In this document: piece after piece, positions 36,387 through 45,369 of the stretch | Layout: each line of letters opens with the position of its first letter | Position numbering within the stretch: the stretch's first letter is position 1 | Source of the DNA: Candidatus Bilophila faecipullorum | Lineage (GTDB): Bacteria; Desulfobacterota; Desulfovibrionia; Desulfovibrionales; Desulfovibrionaceae | Length of the DNA stretch: 64,000 nucleotides | Direction: 5' to 3' | Assembly (NCBI GenBank): GCA_944326695.1 | Contig: CALVEZ010000018.1 | Coordinates: forward strand, 1 to 64,000 | Translations under genes and position numbers: made by a program | The notes under the pieces: model-generated | What the model was told of the DNA's origin: nothing | Seen by the model: the letters and a program-made list of their open reading frames with translations, nothing else | The model's database searches: none

Positions 36387-36482
36387 GGGGAGGGGAGAAG
36401 GGACCCTTTGAAAAGGGTCGCCTTCTCCCCTCCCCCGCACCCCCTCCCCTCTTCCCCCCAAACTTTTCATTTGGTGGGGAGG
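36387..36482. repeat. Hairpin repeat, copy C, inside the trp operon
   Basis: A stem of GGGGAGGGGAGAAGG and ACCCTTT pairs with AAAGGGT and CCTTCTCCCCTCCCC, with a 2-base loop (36410-36411). The C-rich flank ending CCCCCCAAACTTTTCA resembles copy A at 29345. It may weaken read-through from trpC to trpF. Confidence 0.8.
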
Positions 36483-36606
36483 CGGCACGAAAGGAGTTCG
36501 TTCCGTTGGAGAGAGAGGAAAGAAAGAGAAAAAAATTTTCGGCTCACAACGGGGGAAAGCATCCTGAAATCCCCGTGCTTATTGAGAGAGCCATAACCGA
36601 GGGGGT

Positions 36607-36656
36607 TTGGGGGGAATCATTCCCCCCAAGCAGGGTCAAGGGGCGGCAGCCCCTTG
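36607..36656. repeat. Two adjacent palindromes, second repeat type
   Basis: TTGGGGGGAA/TTCCCCCCAA (36607-36629, 3-base loop) and CAAGGGGC/GCCCCTTG (36637-36656, 4-base loop) stand directly before the trpF leader. This looks like a REP-type dispersed element. The purine-rich stretch 36483-36606 shows nothing coding. Confidence 0.75.
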
Positions 36657-36678
36657 CCGCCGGAGGCATCACAACCAC

Positions 36679-37311
36679 ATGAAAAAGCTCTTGGTCAAAA
36701 TCTGCGGGATGCGCGAACAGCACGCCCTCGACTGCGCCGCCGCGCTCGGCGTGGACTTCTGCGGCTTCATCTTCGCGCCCGAAAGCCCGCGCGCGATCTC
36801 GCCCGAGGCCGCGGCGGGGCTGGACAGCCGGGGCATGGGGCGCGTCGGGGTCTTCGTGACCGACGACATGCGCCTGATCGCGGAAAGCGCCCGCCTCGCC
36901 CGGCTGGACCGCATCCAGTTGCACGGAGATCAGTCGATCACCTGCGCCGAGGTCCTTGCGCGGACGCTGGGCGCGGAACGCCTCATCCGCGTGCTCTGGC
37001 CGGACCGCTACCCGGACCGTCAGGCGCTGGAAGAGGCCATGAACCGCCACGCCCCGACGGTGGGGGCCTTCCTGCTCGACGCTGGCCTCGGCGGAGGCGG
37101 CAGCGGCCGGAGGATCGGGGAAGAGAAGCTGTCCGGCCTGCGCGCCCCGAAACCGTGGCTGCTGGCGGGCGGACTCACGCCGGAAAACGTGCGCGAGGCC
37201 GTGGAAGCTTGCGCTCCCGACGGTGTGGATTTCAATTCGGGGCTGGAGTCCGAACCCGGACGCAAAGACCCCTCACGTATGCGGGCCGCGGTTGCGGCTC
37301 TGAGAGGATAG
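36679..37311 (+). CDS. trpF: Phosphoribosylanthranilate isomerase
   Basis: 210 residues. Converts PRA to CdRP, the step between TrpD and TrpC. It starts [13 protein letters not shown], with the catalytic Cys in [22 protein letters not shown] and the acid in [10 protein letters not shown] Gly-rich insertion (GGGGSGRR) sits in the phosphate-binding loop region, and GLTPENV and [10 protein letters not shown] follow. GGAGG lies 13 bases before the ATG, rather far. Separation from trpC by palindromic repeats suggests differential expression. Confidence 0.93.
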   Translation: MKKLLVKICGMREQHALDCAAALGVDFCGFIFAPESPRAISPEAAAGLDSRGMGRVGVFVTDDMRLIAESARLARLDRIQLHGDQSITCAEVLARTLGAERLIRVLWPDRYPDRQALEEAMNRHAPTVGAFLLDAGLGGGGSGRRIGEEKLSGLRAPKPWLLAGGLTPENVREAVEACAPDGVDFNSGLESEPGRKDPSRMRAAVAALRG

Positions 37312-37313
37312 TC

Positions 37314-38483
37314 ATGAAAAAAGGATATTTTGGTGAATTCGGCGGCTGCTTCGTGCCCGAACTGCTCATGCCGCCTCTGCGGGAACTTGAGGACGCCATG
37401 CAAACCATCATGCCCTCCCCGGTCTTCCGGGACGAGCTTGACGATCTGCTGCGCAACTTCGCCGGACGCGAGACGCCCCTGACCTATTGCCCCACGCTCT
37501 CGGAACGCCTCGGCTTTTCGCTGTGGCTGAAACGCGAGGATTTGCTGCACACCGGCGCGCACAAGGTCAACAACACCCTCGGACAGGCCCTACTTGCCAA
37601 GCACATGGGCAAAACGGCGCTGGTCGCGGAAACCGGGGCGGGACAGCACGGCGTGGCGACCGCAGCGGCGGCGGCCCGGCTCGGCCTTGAGTGCCTCATC
37701 TTCATGGGCGCGGAGGACGTGGACCGCCAGTCCTCCAACGTGCGGCGCATGAAACTCCTCGGCGCGGAAGTCCGCCCCGTGCAAAGCGGCACCCGCACGC
37801 TCAAGGACGCCATCAACGAGGCCCTGCGCTACTGGATCGCCGCACAGGAAACCACGCACTACTGCTTCGGCACGGCGGCGGGCCCGCATCCCTTCCCCAC
37901 GCTGGTGCGCGACCTGCAAAGCGTCATCGGCCGCGAAACCCGCGCCCAGATGCTCGAAAAGACGGGCAAACTGCCTGACGTGGTGGTCGCGGCGGTGGGC
38001 GGCGGCTCCAACGCCATCGGCATGTTCCATCCCTTCGTGGAGGACGCTTCCGTGCGCATCGTCGGCGTGGAGGCGGCGGGGACCGGGGAACCCGGCTGCT
38101 ACAATTCCGCCCCGCTCAACCTCGGCACGCCCGGCGTCCTGCACGGGCAATACACCATGCTGCTCCAGACCGGCGACGGCCAGATCGAACCCTCGCATTC
38201 CGTCTCCGCCGGGCTGGACTACCCCGGCGTCGGGCCGGAGCACGCCTACCTGCACGCCACGGGGCGCGTCCGTTACGGGCTCGCCAACGACGCCGAGGCC
38301 CTCAACGCCTTCCAGACTCTGTGCCATACGGAGGGCATCCTCCCCGCGCTGGAATCCTCGCACGCGCTGGCGTGGGTGCTGGAACATCCAGACGAGCTGC
38401 CGCAGGGCGGAAACGTCGTCGTCAACCTCTCCGGGCGCGGCGACAAGGATATGGACATCGTGGAGAAATACCTCACGTTTTGA
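37314..38483 (+). CDS. trpB: Tryptophan synthase beta chain
   Basis: 389 residues, PLP enzyme joining indole and serine. The Schiff-base Lys is in HTGAHKVNN, the catalytic Glu in ETGAGQHG, and the phosphate loop is [10 protein letters not shown]. The ATG begins two bases after the trpF stop with GAGAGGA upstream. Length and motifs are those of TrpB1. It is followed by a 201-base gap of small palindromes before trpA. Confidence 0.97.
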   Translation: MKKGYFGEFGGCFVPELLMPPLRELEDAMQTIMPSPVFRDELDDLLRNFAGRETPLTYCPTLSERLGFSLWLKREDLLHTGAHKVNNTLGQALLAKHMGKTALVAETGAGQHGVATAAAAARLGLECLIFMGAEDVDRQSSNVRRMKLLGAEVRPVQSGTRTLKDAINEALRYWIAAQETTHYCFGTAAGPHPFPTLVRDLQSVIGRETRAQMLEKTGKLPDVVVAAVGGGSNAIGMFHPFVEDASVRIVGVEAAGTGEPGCYNSAPLNLGTPGVLHGQYTMLLQTGDGQIEPSHSVSAGLDYPGVGPEHAYLHATGRVRYGLANDAEALNAFQTLCHTEGILPALESSHALAWVLEHPDELPQGGNVVVNLSGRGDKDMDIVEKYLTF

Positions 38484-38684
38484 GGACGGGAACGCGGGAT
38501 TCCCCGGCGCCTCACCTTTTGGGAAAGGACGCCGCAGAGTCCGCCCCCTTTTTAAGGATATATTAAGGACATACCCCGCTCCTCCCGCGTTTCGCCGGGG
38601 CCGCGAGCGGGTTGCAAAGGCCGCAACGCCCGCCTGCGCAAGGCGGACGCAAGCCTCCCGCCGAAGACCTATGAGGAGAACATC

Positions 38685-39464
38685 ATGTCGCTGCTGAAAC
38701 AAAATATACGGGACGCGCACGCCGCCGGACGCACGGCGCTCATTCCCTTCGTCACCGCCGGATTCCCCACGCCGGATCGTTTCTGGGGCATCATCGAGGA
38801 ACTGGACGCCAACGGTGCGGACGTCATCGAAATCGGCGTCCCCTTCTCCGATCCCGTCGCGGACGGCCCCGTGGTCGAGGACGCCTCGCGCCGCGCGCTG
38901 GAACAGGGCATCACGCTGCACTGGATCATGGACGGGCTGCTCGAACGCGCCGGACGCTTCAAGGCGGGCCTCGTACTCATGGGCTACCTGAATCCCTTCC
39001 TCCAGTACGGGCTGGAGCGCTTCGCCGCCGATGCCGCCGCCTGCGGCGTCTCCGGCTGCATCGTGCCCGATCTGCCGCTGGACGAAAGCGGCCCCATGCG
39101 CGCAACCCTGAAAGCCCACGGCATGGACCTCATCGCTCTGGTGGGGCAGAACACCACGCTGGAACGCATGAAGGAATACGCTGCGGTTTCCGATGGCTAC
39201 GTCTACGTGGTGTCCGTGCTCGGGACCACCGGCGCGCGCACGGGACTTCCTCCGCAGGTAGAAGACACGCTGCGCCGGGCCAAGGAAGCCTTCTCTCTGC
39301 CGCTGGCCCTCGGCTTCGGCCTGCAACGCCCCGAGCAGCTTGAGGCCATCCCCGCCGACATCCGGCCCGACGCCGCCGTCTTCGGGAGTGCCCTGCTGAA
39401 ACACCTCGACGCGGGGAAGAGCGCCAAGGCCTTCCTTGACGTCTGGACCGGGGAAAGGGCCTAG
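38685..39464 (+). CDS. trpA: Tryptophan synthase alpha chain
   Basis: 259 residues, TIM barrel that cleaves indole-glycerol phosphate and channels indole to TrpB. Catalytic Glu lies in DVIEIGVPFSDP, and Asp in the same loop; GCIVPDLPLDE and GTTGARTGLP complete the active site. GAGGAG lies six bases before the ATG. It is the last gene of the operon; no classical terminator with a T-run is seen directly after it. Confidence 0.96.
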   Translation: MSLLKQNIRDAHAAGRTALIPFVTAGFPTPDRFWGIIEELDANGADVIEIGVPFSDPVADGPVVEDASRRALEQGITLHWIMDGLLERAGRFKAGLVLMGYLNPFLQYGLERFAADAAACGVSGCIVPDLPLDESGPMRATLKAHGMDLIALVGQNTTLERMKEYAAVSDGYVYVVSVLGTTGARTGLPPQVEDTLRRAKEAFSLPLALGFGLQRPEQLEAIPADIRPDAAVFGSALLKHLDAGKSAKAFLDVWTGERA

Positions 39465-39670
39465 ACCTTATCGGCACTGAGATACTTTTTCCCTGTTGTT
39501 TCGGAATGTTGCCTCGAAACGTATTAATGGAGCCATGTATCCCGATCCACAGCATAACGGTGTAAAAGAGTGAGTAAATCTGGCTGGTATAACGGTTAGG
39601 TGCCGAGACGCCCGGGCCTTTCCCGGCGCGTCCGGCTCTCCATACGTTTTCTGGAGTGCGACGCGGGCAT

Positions 39671-39910
39671 GATCCCGCCCCGCCCTCAAGCCTCTTTCGA
39701 CCTCAACGGCGCGGGAGGCTTGAGGGCTTTCGCGTCTCGCGCCCGCCCGGTTGACTCCGCATCGAAACCGCCCCGCCCTCGCGCCTGCTCACCTCGCCCG
39801 CCCGCGCAGTTGATAAAAACGGAAAACGTACAGGCCATCATAGCCTGATCATCTCGCCCGTCCGTGCGGTGGATTCCTTCTCCTGCGCCGCGTCCGGCGG
39901 AGTGATTCGC
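39671..39910. repeat. Degenerate GC-rich repeats with 57-60-bp period
   Basis: Related blocks start at 39736 (CTCGCGCCCGCCCGGTTGAC), 39793 (CTCGCCCGCCCGCGCAGTTG) and 39853 (CTCGCCCGTCCGTGCGGTGG), with weaker relatives one period either side. They lie in the 582-bp gap between trpA and the large membrane protein, which has no convincing gene. Spacing is the same as in the array at 22.5 kb. Confidence 0.5.
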
Positions 39911-40052
39911 ATCGGAAAAAAAGAGGCCGGAAAAAAGTTCTTTTCCGAAATGGGGCGCTCATTGACCCTTGTGCTTTTTTAGACTAAAAAAGATATTTCA
40001 TCCTTTCCTTGTATCGTGTTAGCCCATTTTTTTCGTTTTCGGGATCGTGACC

Positions 40053-43000
40053 ATGTTCGGAACGCTTTTTTTCGATAAACAAGACCGCGAGCTGCTGCGC
40101 ATGATCAATGAGACCATTGATCATGGGCCGACACAGGACCTTGAGCACAAGGTCTTTGACGCCAACCTGCATCCGCATGGCATCCTCGAACTGACGACGA
40201 CGCACGAGTACCGCATGGCCCACGCGGTCATCAACCTCCTCGGCAATCTGGAGGAGGGCCGTGCGGCGGACCGGCTCATGGCCCTGCGCATCCTTCAGGA
40301 CGAAGTGCTGCACAGCGCGCGCACGACCTTCCGCTACAACACGGGCCGCGTCCTCCTTCAGATCATGAAGGAAATCGTGCGTTCCCGACAGGACGAGCTT
40401 GCCCAGCTCCAGCTCGTCCACGACTTCCGCAAGGTCACATCCGGCAACCCCCGGCTGGTGCGGCATTTCCTCAACACCTACCATCTGCTCGAAATGCCCG
40501 AGGAATGGAACCAGCTTACGCTGGACCACCATGTCCACGACGCCAACACGAAGGGCCGCAAGAACCCGACCCATCTCATCATGGACGCCTGGATCAAGGG
40601 CATCCGCTACCTGACGGTCATCTATTACAACTATGTGGAACCCGCCGCCGCGCGCGAACTGCTTCAGGCCGCCGAGATCATGGGCGTGGAAGTCCGTATC
40701 GGGCTGGAATTCCGCGCGCCGTTCCGGGGCCGCTACGTGAGTTTCGTCTGGGCCCCGCGCGGCTTCTCCGATCCCGAATCCTTCCTGTCCTTCCTTGCCG
40801 AACGTCCCATGATTGCCCTCATGAACGAGGGACGCAAGGCTTCCCTCTGGATGCAGCGCCACGTCATGGACACGCTGCGCCTGTGGAACGAGAAGCTGGC
40901 CCCCTCTCTGGCGGCGGAACTGGAAATTCCCGTACCCCTTCTCGATCCGGACGACTTTCTGGCCTACGTTGGCGCGGGCCAGACCTCCTTCCTGCATCTG
41001 GCCGAATACGCGCATCAGGTCATCCTCGACAGCCTGCGCGTCCGCGTCCGCGAACTGCAAAAGGAAACCCTCACGGCCACCTCGGACCGCAAGGAACAGA
41101 TCAGCCAGCTCATCCGCCGGATGGACATGCTCACCACCGAAGTGATCATGGAAACGTGGCTCAAGCCCGAGCGCAACCCCGAGCTGCCGTCCCCCAACGT
41201 GCCCAGCGACGACAAGGATATGCCGGAAATCCTGCGCCTCGCCCCCCACGTCCTCCTTGACTGGCTCTCCTCCCTGCGCAGCGGCTACCGCATCACCCTC
41301 CAGCTCTCCAACCTTCACGTCGAGGATGTGCTTGAGCTGCTCTGGGACTGTCAGGGCATGATCACCCATCTTGAGCTTTTCAACCTCAAGGAATGGCAGG
41401 AGGGGAACCTCCGGCACCTCACCGCCATCAACGATCTGCAAATCGCCATCAACAAGGGGAGCGTCCTCCACCTCAAGCAGATTCTGCGCACGGTGATCCA
41501 CAAGCTGGAGGCGTCGTCGAACAAGGAGGACAAGGAGCGCTGTTCCAAGTTCCGCATTATCCTGCGCAACCTCCCTTCCCTTCAGGCCCCCTACCACGTC
41601 GCGCCGCTGCGCAGCCGCATCGGGACGGACTCCACCAGCCACTCGGGCCTGCGCCACGGCATGGGGCTGGCCGTGCCGGAAACCCTGCCCCACGGCGCAC
41701 GCAAGCAGATCGCCAAAGGCAAGCGCTTCAGACCCATCATCCTCCCCGTCACCGTCTCGCTGGAGTTCCGGGAAACCTACGTCGAGCAGGAGCGCCCCAC
41801 CGCCTTCCGCCGCTGGATCGAGCCGCGCCTGCGCCGGGCGTGGGGCTTCAGCAAGTTCGGCCTGCGCAAGTCCCGTGAGTGGCGGGTCCTCTCGTCGGTG
41901 ACGGTTGTGGGCCAAGAGGGCAACGTGATCACGATGGGCGGCATCGGCGGCGAAATAGGCAACGGCCTGTGCCCCGAGCAGCCCGCCAACGCACCGCGGC
42001 GGCGCTGGTTCGGCTTCTCCCGCCTGAATACCCCGCTGTCCAACACACTCAAGGTACTGGCGGGCTTCATCCCGGCGCTGATCACCTTCCTCTACACGCA
42101 GGACTGGTGGGTGCTGGCGTGGTTCGGTGCGCCTCTGTGGTTCCTGATCACGGGCCTGCGCAACATCCCGCAGGCCATCCTTGGCGGGGGCGGCATGTGG
42201 AGCCGCTCGCTCCTGCGCTGGAACGATTACGTAAGCTGGACACGGGTCTGCGACTCGCTCCTCTATACCGGCCTTTCCGTGCCGCTGCTGGAATGGTTCA
42301 TCCGCGTCCTGCTGCTTGAGGACGGCCTCGGGCTGACCGTCATGGATCATCCCTTCCTCGTCTTCGCCATCATCGCGGGGGCCAACAGCATCTACATCTC
42401 GCTGCACAACATCTACCGAGGCTTCCCCAAGGAAGCGATTATCGGGAATCTTTTCCGCAGCCTGCTGGCCATCCCGGTATCCGTCTTCTACAACGATCTG
42501 CTGGCCCTGAGCCTCCCCCTGTTCACCGAGACCGATCCCTTGTTGCTTCTGGAACCGGGTGCGGCTATCATTTCCAAGACGGCTTCGGACACCGTGGCCG
42601 CGCTCATCGAGGGGCTGGCGGACTGGCGCAACAACCGCCGCCTGCGCTATTGGGATTACGACACCAAGCTCAAGCGGCTCTTCGACTGTTACGCCAAGCT
42701 GGAACTGGCCTTCCCGGACCGCGACATCCTCTCGCTGTTGTCCCGGCCCAAGGAACTGATGCGGCTCACGTCCGGCGAAGCAAGGCCCCTGCAGGTGGAG
42801 AGCATCATCAACGCCCTCGACCTCATGTATTTCTGGCTTTACCAGCCCTGCGCGCAGCAGACGCTCACCTCCATCCTGCGGGGTATGACGCGGGAGGAAC
42901 GGGTGATCGTGGCCCGCTCGCAAGGGGTGCTCTCCCGCGTGCGCGAGGTGAGCCAGCTTTTCGTGGACGGCCTGCTCGGGCGCAACTTCGCCCGTGCCCT

Positions 43001-43109
43001 GTCCTTTTATCTGGACAGCTACGAAAGCTATATCATGACACTCAACAAGCGTTGCGCGGGTTTTTCCAACGGCAACGCCCGCTACGGGGTAAGGCGCCGG
43101 CGCCGTTGA
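40053..43109 (+). CDS. Very large protein with C-terminal membrane domain, unknown function
   Basis: 1018-1020 residues. The first 640 are soluble and helical (THEYRMAHAVINLLGNLEEG; HLLEMPEEWNQLTLDHH). Part of the region 130-330 with FRGRYVSFVWAPRG and the tract LHHEDVLELLW-like at 420-450 look like a phospholipase D or nuclease-like alpha/beta core, which is weak. Residues about 655-850 hold roughly five hydrophobic helices (ALITFLYTQDWWVLAWFGAP), and a basic tail RRRRR closes it. GTG at 40047 or ATG at 40053 could start. The gene precedes holB by 30 bases. No family is recognised with confidence. Confidence 0.8.
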   Translation: MFGTLFFDKQDRELLRMINETIDHGPTQDLEHKVFDANLHPHGILELTTTHEYRMAHAVINLLGNLEEGRAADRLMALRILQDEVLHSARTTFRYNTGRVLLQIMKEIVRSRQDELAQLQLVHDFRKVTSGNPRLVRHFLNTYHLLEMPEEWNQLTLDHHVHDANTKGRKNPTHLIMDAWIKGIRYLTVIYYNYVEPAAARELLQAAEIMGVEVRIGLEFRAPFRGRYVSFVWAPRGFSDPESFLSFLAERPMIALMNEGRKASLWMQRHVMDTLRLWNEKLAPSLAAELEIPVPLLDPDDFLAYVGAGQTSFLHLAEYAHQVILDSLRVRVRELQKETLTATSDRKEQISQLIRRMDMLTTEVIMETWLKPERNPELPSPNVPSDDKDMPEILRLAPHVLLDWLSSLRSGYRITLQLSNLHVEDVLELLWDCQGMITHLELFNLKEWQEGNLRHLTAINDLQIAINKGSVLHLKQILRTVIHKLEASSNKEDKERCSKFRIILRNLPSLQAPYHVAPLRSRIGTDSTSHSGLRHGMGLAVPETLPHGARKQIAKGKRFRPIILPVTVSLEFRETYVEQERPTAFRRWIEPRLRRAWGFSKFGLRKSREWRVLSSVTVVGQEGNVITMGGIGGEIGNGLCPEQPANAPRRRWFGFSRLNTPLSNTLKVLAGFIPALITFLYTQDWWVLAWFGAPLWFLITGLRNIPQAILGGGGMWSRSLLRWNDYVSWTRVCDSLLYTGLSVPLLEWFIRVLLLEDGLGLTVMDHPFLVFAIIAGANSIYISLHNIYRGFPKEAIIGNLFRSLLAIPVSVFYNDLLALSLPLFTETDPLLLLEPGAAIISKTASDTVAALIEGLADWRNNRRLRYWDYDTKLKRLFDCYAKLELAFPDRDILSLLSRPKELMRLTSGEARPLQVESIINALDLMYFWLYQPCAQQTLTSILRGMTREERVIVARSQGVLSRVREVSQLFVDGLLGRNFARALSFYLDSYESYIMTLNKRCAGFSNGNARYGVRRRRR

Positions 43110-43139
43110 CGGCCCTCCCGACCGCATAAAGGACGCACC

Positions 43140-44075
43140 GTGGCCGCAAGGACTCCCCGTACCGAGCAAGAAGATCGGCTCCCTACCCGCGAAGAGGCGC
43201 AGGCCGCCTTTTCACCCGCACTCGACGAACGTCAGAGCCGCGTGCGCGCCGCGCTCGACAAACTGGCCGCCGATCCGCCGCAGGTGCTCATCCTCGAAGG
43301 GGGGAGCGCCGAAGAGCGTTTCAGCGTGGCCCTCTGGCACGCGGCGCGCCTCAACTGCCCGGAAAACCCTTCGCCCTGCCTGTGCTGTCCCTCCTGCCTC
43401 CAGATCGGGGCCGGGCTCTTCCATGATCTCTACCTGTTGGACGGGCGGGAAGGTTCAATCAAAATCGAAACCGTCCGCGAACTGCGCACCATCCTCGGAG
43501 AAGCCCCGCGCGGGGAGGGCAAACGTGTGGTCATCCTTGCTGAGGCCCAGTCGCTCGGCGTGGAAGCCGCCAACGCCCTCCTGAAATCGCTGGAGGAGCC
43601 GCGTCCCGGCGTCTGCTTCCTGCTCCTCGCCCCGCAGCGCGAACGGCTCCTCCCCACCCTTGTCTCGCGGGGTTGGGTCGTCACGCTGGCATGGCCCGAA
43701 GCCTCCTCCCCCAGCCCCACCGATCTGCGGCCCTGGGAAGAAGCGCTGGCCGATTTCCTCGCCTCCGGGCGGGGCTGGTTTGACCGCACCTCGGCCAAAG
43801 GCGCGGTGGACGCCCCCCTCGCACGACGGATCGTCGTGTGCATCCAGAAGGCGCAGGCCGCCGTCCTTGCCGGGCGCGACGGCGGACCCCTCGGCCCGCT
43901 TTTGACCCCTCTTCCCGCCGCCGGGCACCTCCACGTCAACGATCTCCTCGCCCAGTGCCAGGAATCCCTCGACTACATGGTCAGCCCGGCGCTGGCCCTC
44001 AACTGGCTTGCCGTGCGGCTGCACATGGTCTGCCGCCGTGCCCGGCTCCGCGCCGCGGGCCGCCCTCTTCCCTAG
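43140..44075 (+). CDS. holB: DNA polymerase III delta-prime-like clamp-loader subunit
   Basis: 311 residues from a GTG start with AAAGGAC upstream. AAA+-type fold: degenerate P-loop LILEGGSAEERF, the four-Cys zinc module CPENPSPCLCCPSCLQ, IKIETVRELR, VVILAEAQSLGVEAANALLKSLEEP (a classic delta-prime sensor region, quoted in part) and a C-terminal helical collar. The lost Walker A agrees with delta-prime subunits that do not hydrolyse ATP. It probably works in the replisome clamp loader. Confidence 0.82.
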   Translation: MAARTPRTEQEDRLPTREEAQAAFSPALDERQSRVRAALDKLAADPPQVLILEGGSAEERFSVALWHAARLNCPENPSPCLCCPSCLQIGAGLFHDLYLLDGREGSIKIETVRELRTILGEAPRGEGKRVVILAEAQSLGVEAANALLKSLEEPRPGVCFLLLAPQRERLLPTLVSRGWVVTLAWPEASSPSPTDLRPWEEALADFLASGRGWFDRTSAKGAVDAPLARRIVVCIQKAQAAVLAGRDGGPLGPLLTPLPAAGHLHVNDLLAQCQESLDYMVSPALALNWLAVRLHMVCRRARLRAAGRPLP

Positions 44076-44142
44076 GCCCTCCCTGAAGCGCCCGCCGCAA
44101 AGCCCCCTTTTTCTCCTTCCCCGGCAGGAAAAACTCGTGCAG

Positions 44143-44400
44143 GGGCGCTGCGGCGCCTTCCACCTTCCCCTTGTGCGCTGTGGTAAAACGGGCGTTATCG
44201 GGGCCGCGTGCAAAAGGCTTGCATGGAGTTCCCGAGCCGGAACTTCCCTGACTTGCCGCCGCGCGCGGAAGGGTTGCATCCCATCATTGACGCCGAGCCG
44301 GAGGGCTCCACTGGCGGCTGCGCGCGGAAGGGCGGCTTCTCTTATGGACGGCCTTTTTCTCGGAAAAACTCCGGTGGCACTGCCGATGCCCCTACCGGGG
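44143..44400. repeat. Degenerate GC-rich repeats with about 59-bp period
   Basis: GCCGCCGCGCGCGGAAGGG at 44255 recurs as GGCGGCTGCGCGCGGAAGGG with its GCGCGCGGAA core 59 bp later (44320). Looser relatives stand one period upstream (44202) and two (44143). After the array comes an AT-rich stretch at 44410-44455 (ACTTATAAAAAGAATTATTA), which is probably the dfx promoter. No gene is seen in 44076-44599. Confidence 0.5.
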
Positions 44401-44599
44401 AGCCTCTATTTTTTAGTGGACACTACTTATAAAAAGAATTATTATTGATTCCGTTCTGAAGCTGAGAAGGATTCCCGGCCGAATTCTCCCTTAGAGGGAG
44501 AGGCGGCGCATTACTCATTGTCAAACGTTCGCCGCCAGTGTACTTCCAAGGCGACAGGGTCCTTCATCAGCTAACCGTCGATTCATAAGGAAGGTTCTC

Positions 44600-44980
44600 A
44601 TGGCTAAGCAGTTTGAAGTCTATAAGTGCGAACTTTGCGGCAATATCGTTGAAGTGCTTCACGCCGGCGACGGCCCTCTGGCCTGTTGCGGCAAGCCCAT
44701 GAAACAGATGGTGGAAAGCTCCGTGGACGCCGCCAAGGAAAAACACGTGCCCGTCCTTGAGGCCGCAGGCTCCGGCTGCCGCGTAAAGGTGGGTTCGGTG
44801 CCGCATCCGATGGAAGAAACCCATTGGATCGAATGGATCGAAATCGCCACCGCGGACGGCAAGCGCTATAAGAAATACCTCAAGCCCGGCGACGCCCCGG
44901 AAGCGGAATTCTGCATCCCTGCGGATCAGGTCGTTTCTACGCGCGAATACTGTAATCTGCATGGTTTGTGGAGAGCCTAG
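44600..44980 (+). CDS. dfx: Desulfoferrodoxin (superoxide reductase)
   Basis: 126 residues. It reduces superoxide to hydrogen peroxide in the cytoplasm. Centre I Cys ligands C10, C13, C29, C30 (KCELCG, ACCG) are present. Centre II ligands H49, H69, H75 (KHVPV, VPHPM, THWIE) and the Cys/His of EYCNLHGLW are all intact. AAGGAAGG precedes the ATG. It heads the oxygen-defence cluster with rubredoxin and Roo, the arrangement known from D. vulgaris (rbo-rub-roo). Confidence 0.98.
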   Translation: MAKQFEVYKCELCGNIVEVLHAGDGPLACCGKPMKQMVESSVDAAKEKHVPVLEAAGSGCRVKVGSVPHPMEETHWIEWIEIATADGKRYKKYLKPGDAPEAEFCIPADQVVSTREYCNLHGLWRA

Positions 44981-45107
44981 GCGCTTGAACGCGTCTTGAC
45001 AAAAGTGTTTTTTTTAGTGTGTAAGGGTGAAGCAAAGCCCTTTTGTTCAACCTCAAACCACCCCTGCCGGGCGCAATAGCGATCCGGGTGGGCAGGAGAA
45101 TCAGGTT

Positions 45108-45266
45108 ATGCAGAAATACGTTTGCGATGTTTGCGGTTACGAATACGATCCCGCCGCTGGCGATCCCGACAGCGGCATTGCTCCCGGCACCGCCTTTGCC
45201 GATCTTCCCGAAGACTGGGTTTGCCCCGTCTGCGGAGCCTCCAAGTCGGACTTCCATCCGGCCTAA
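45108..45266 (+). CDS. rub: Rubredoxin
   Basis: 52 residues, a one-iron electron carrier with [12 protein letters not shown] and [10 protein letters not shown]. It is the electron donor for desulfoferrodoxin and Roo, which flank it. The ATG at 45108 lies after AGGAGAATCAGGTT; an in-frame upstream extension is not needed. Confidence 0.97.
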   Translation: MQKYVCDVCGYEYDPAAGDPDSGIAPGTAFADLPEDWVCPVCGASKSDFHPA

Positions 45267-45369
45267 GCTCCGTCCCGTCTGTACGCAGAGAGAGGGGTGT
45301 GGCGGGTTTTCGTCGCACCCCTGCTTTTTGATTCCACTTTCATTCGTCTGATCAAAGGATTTTGTCATC

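Noticed and set aside
39984-43169. Leftward open frame of 1061 codons
   Set aside because: Antisense to the large membrane-protein gene; the plus frame has a sensible helix pattern and start, the minus product does not.
44408-44452. PerR or Fur box before dfx
   Set aside because: The stretch is simply AT-rich; half-sites do not form a convincing 19-bp inverted repeat.
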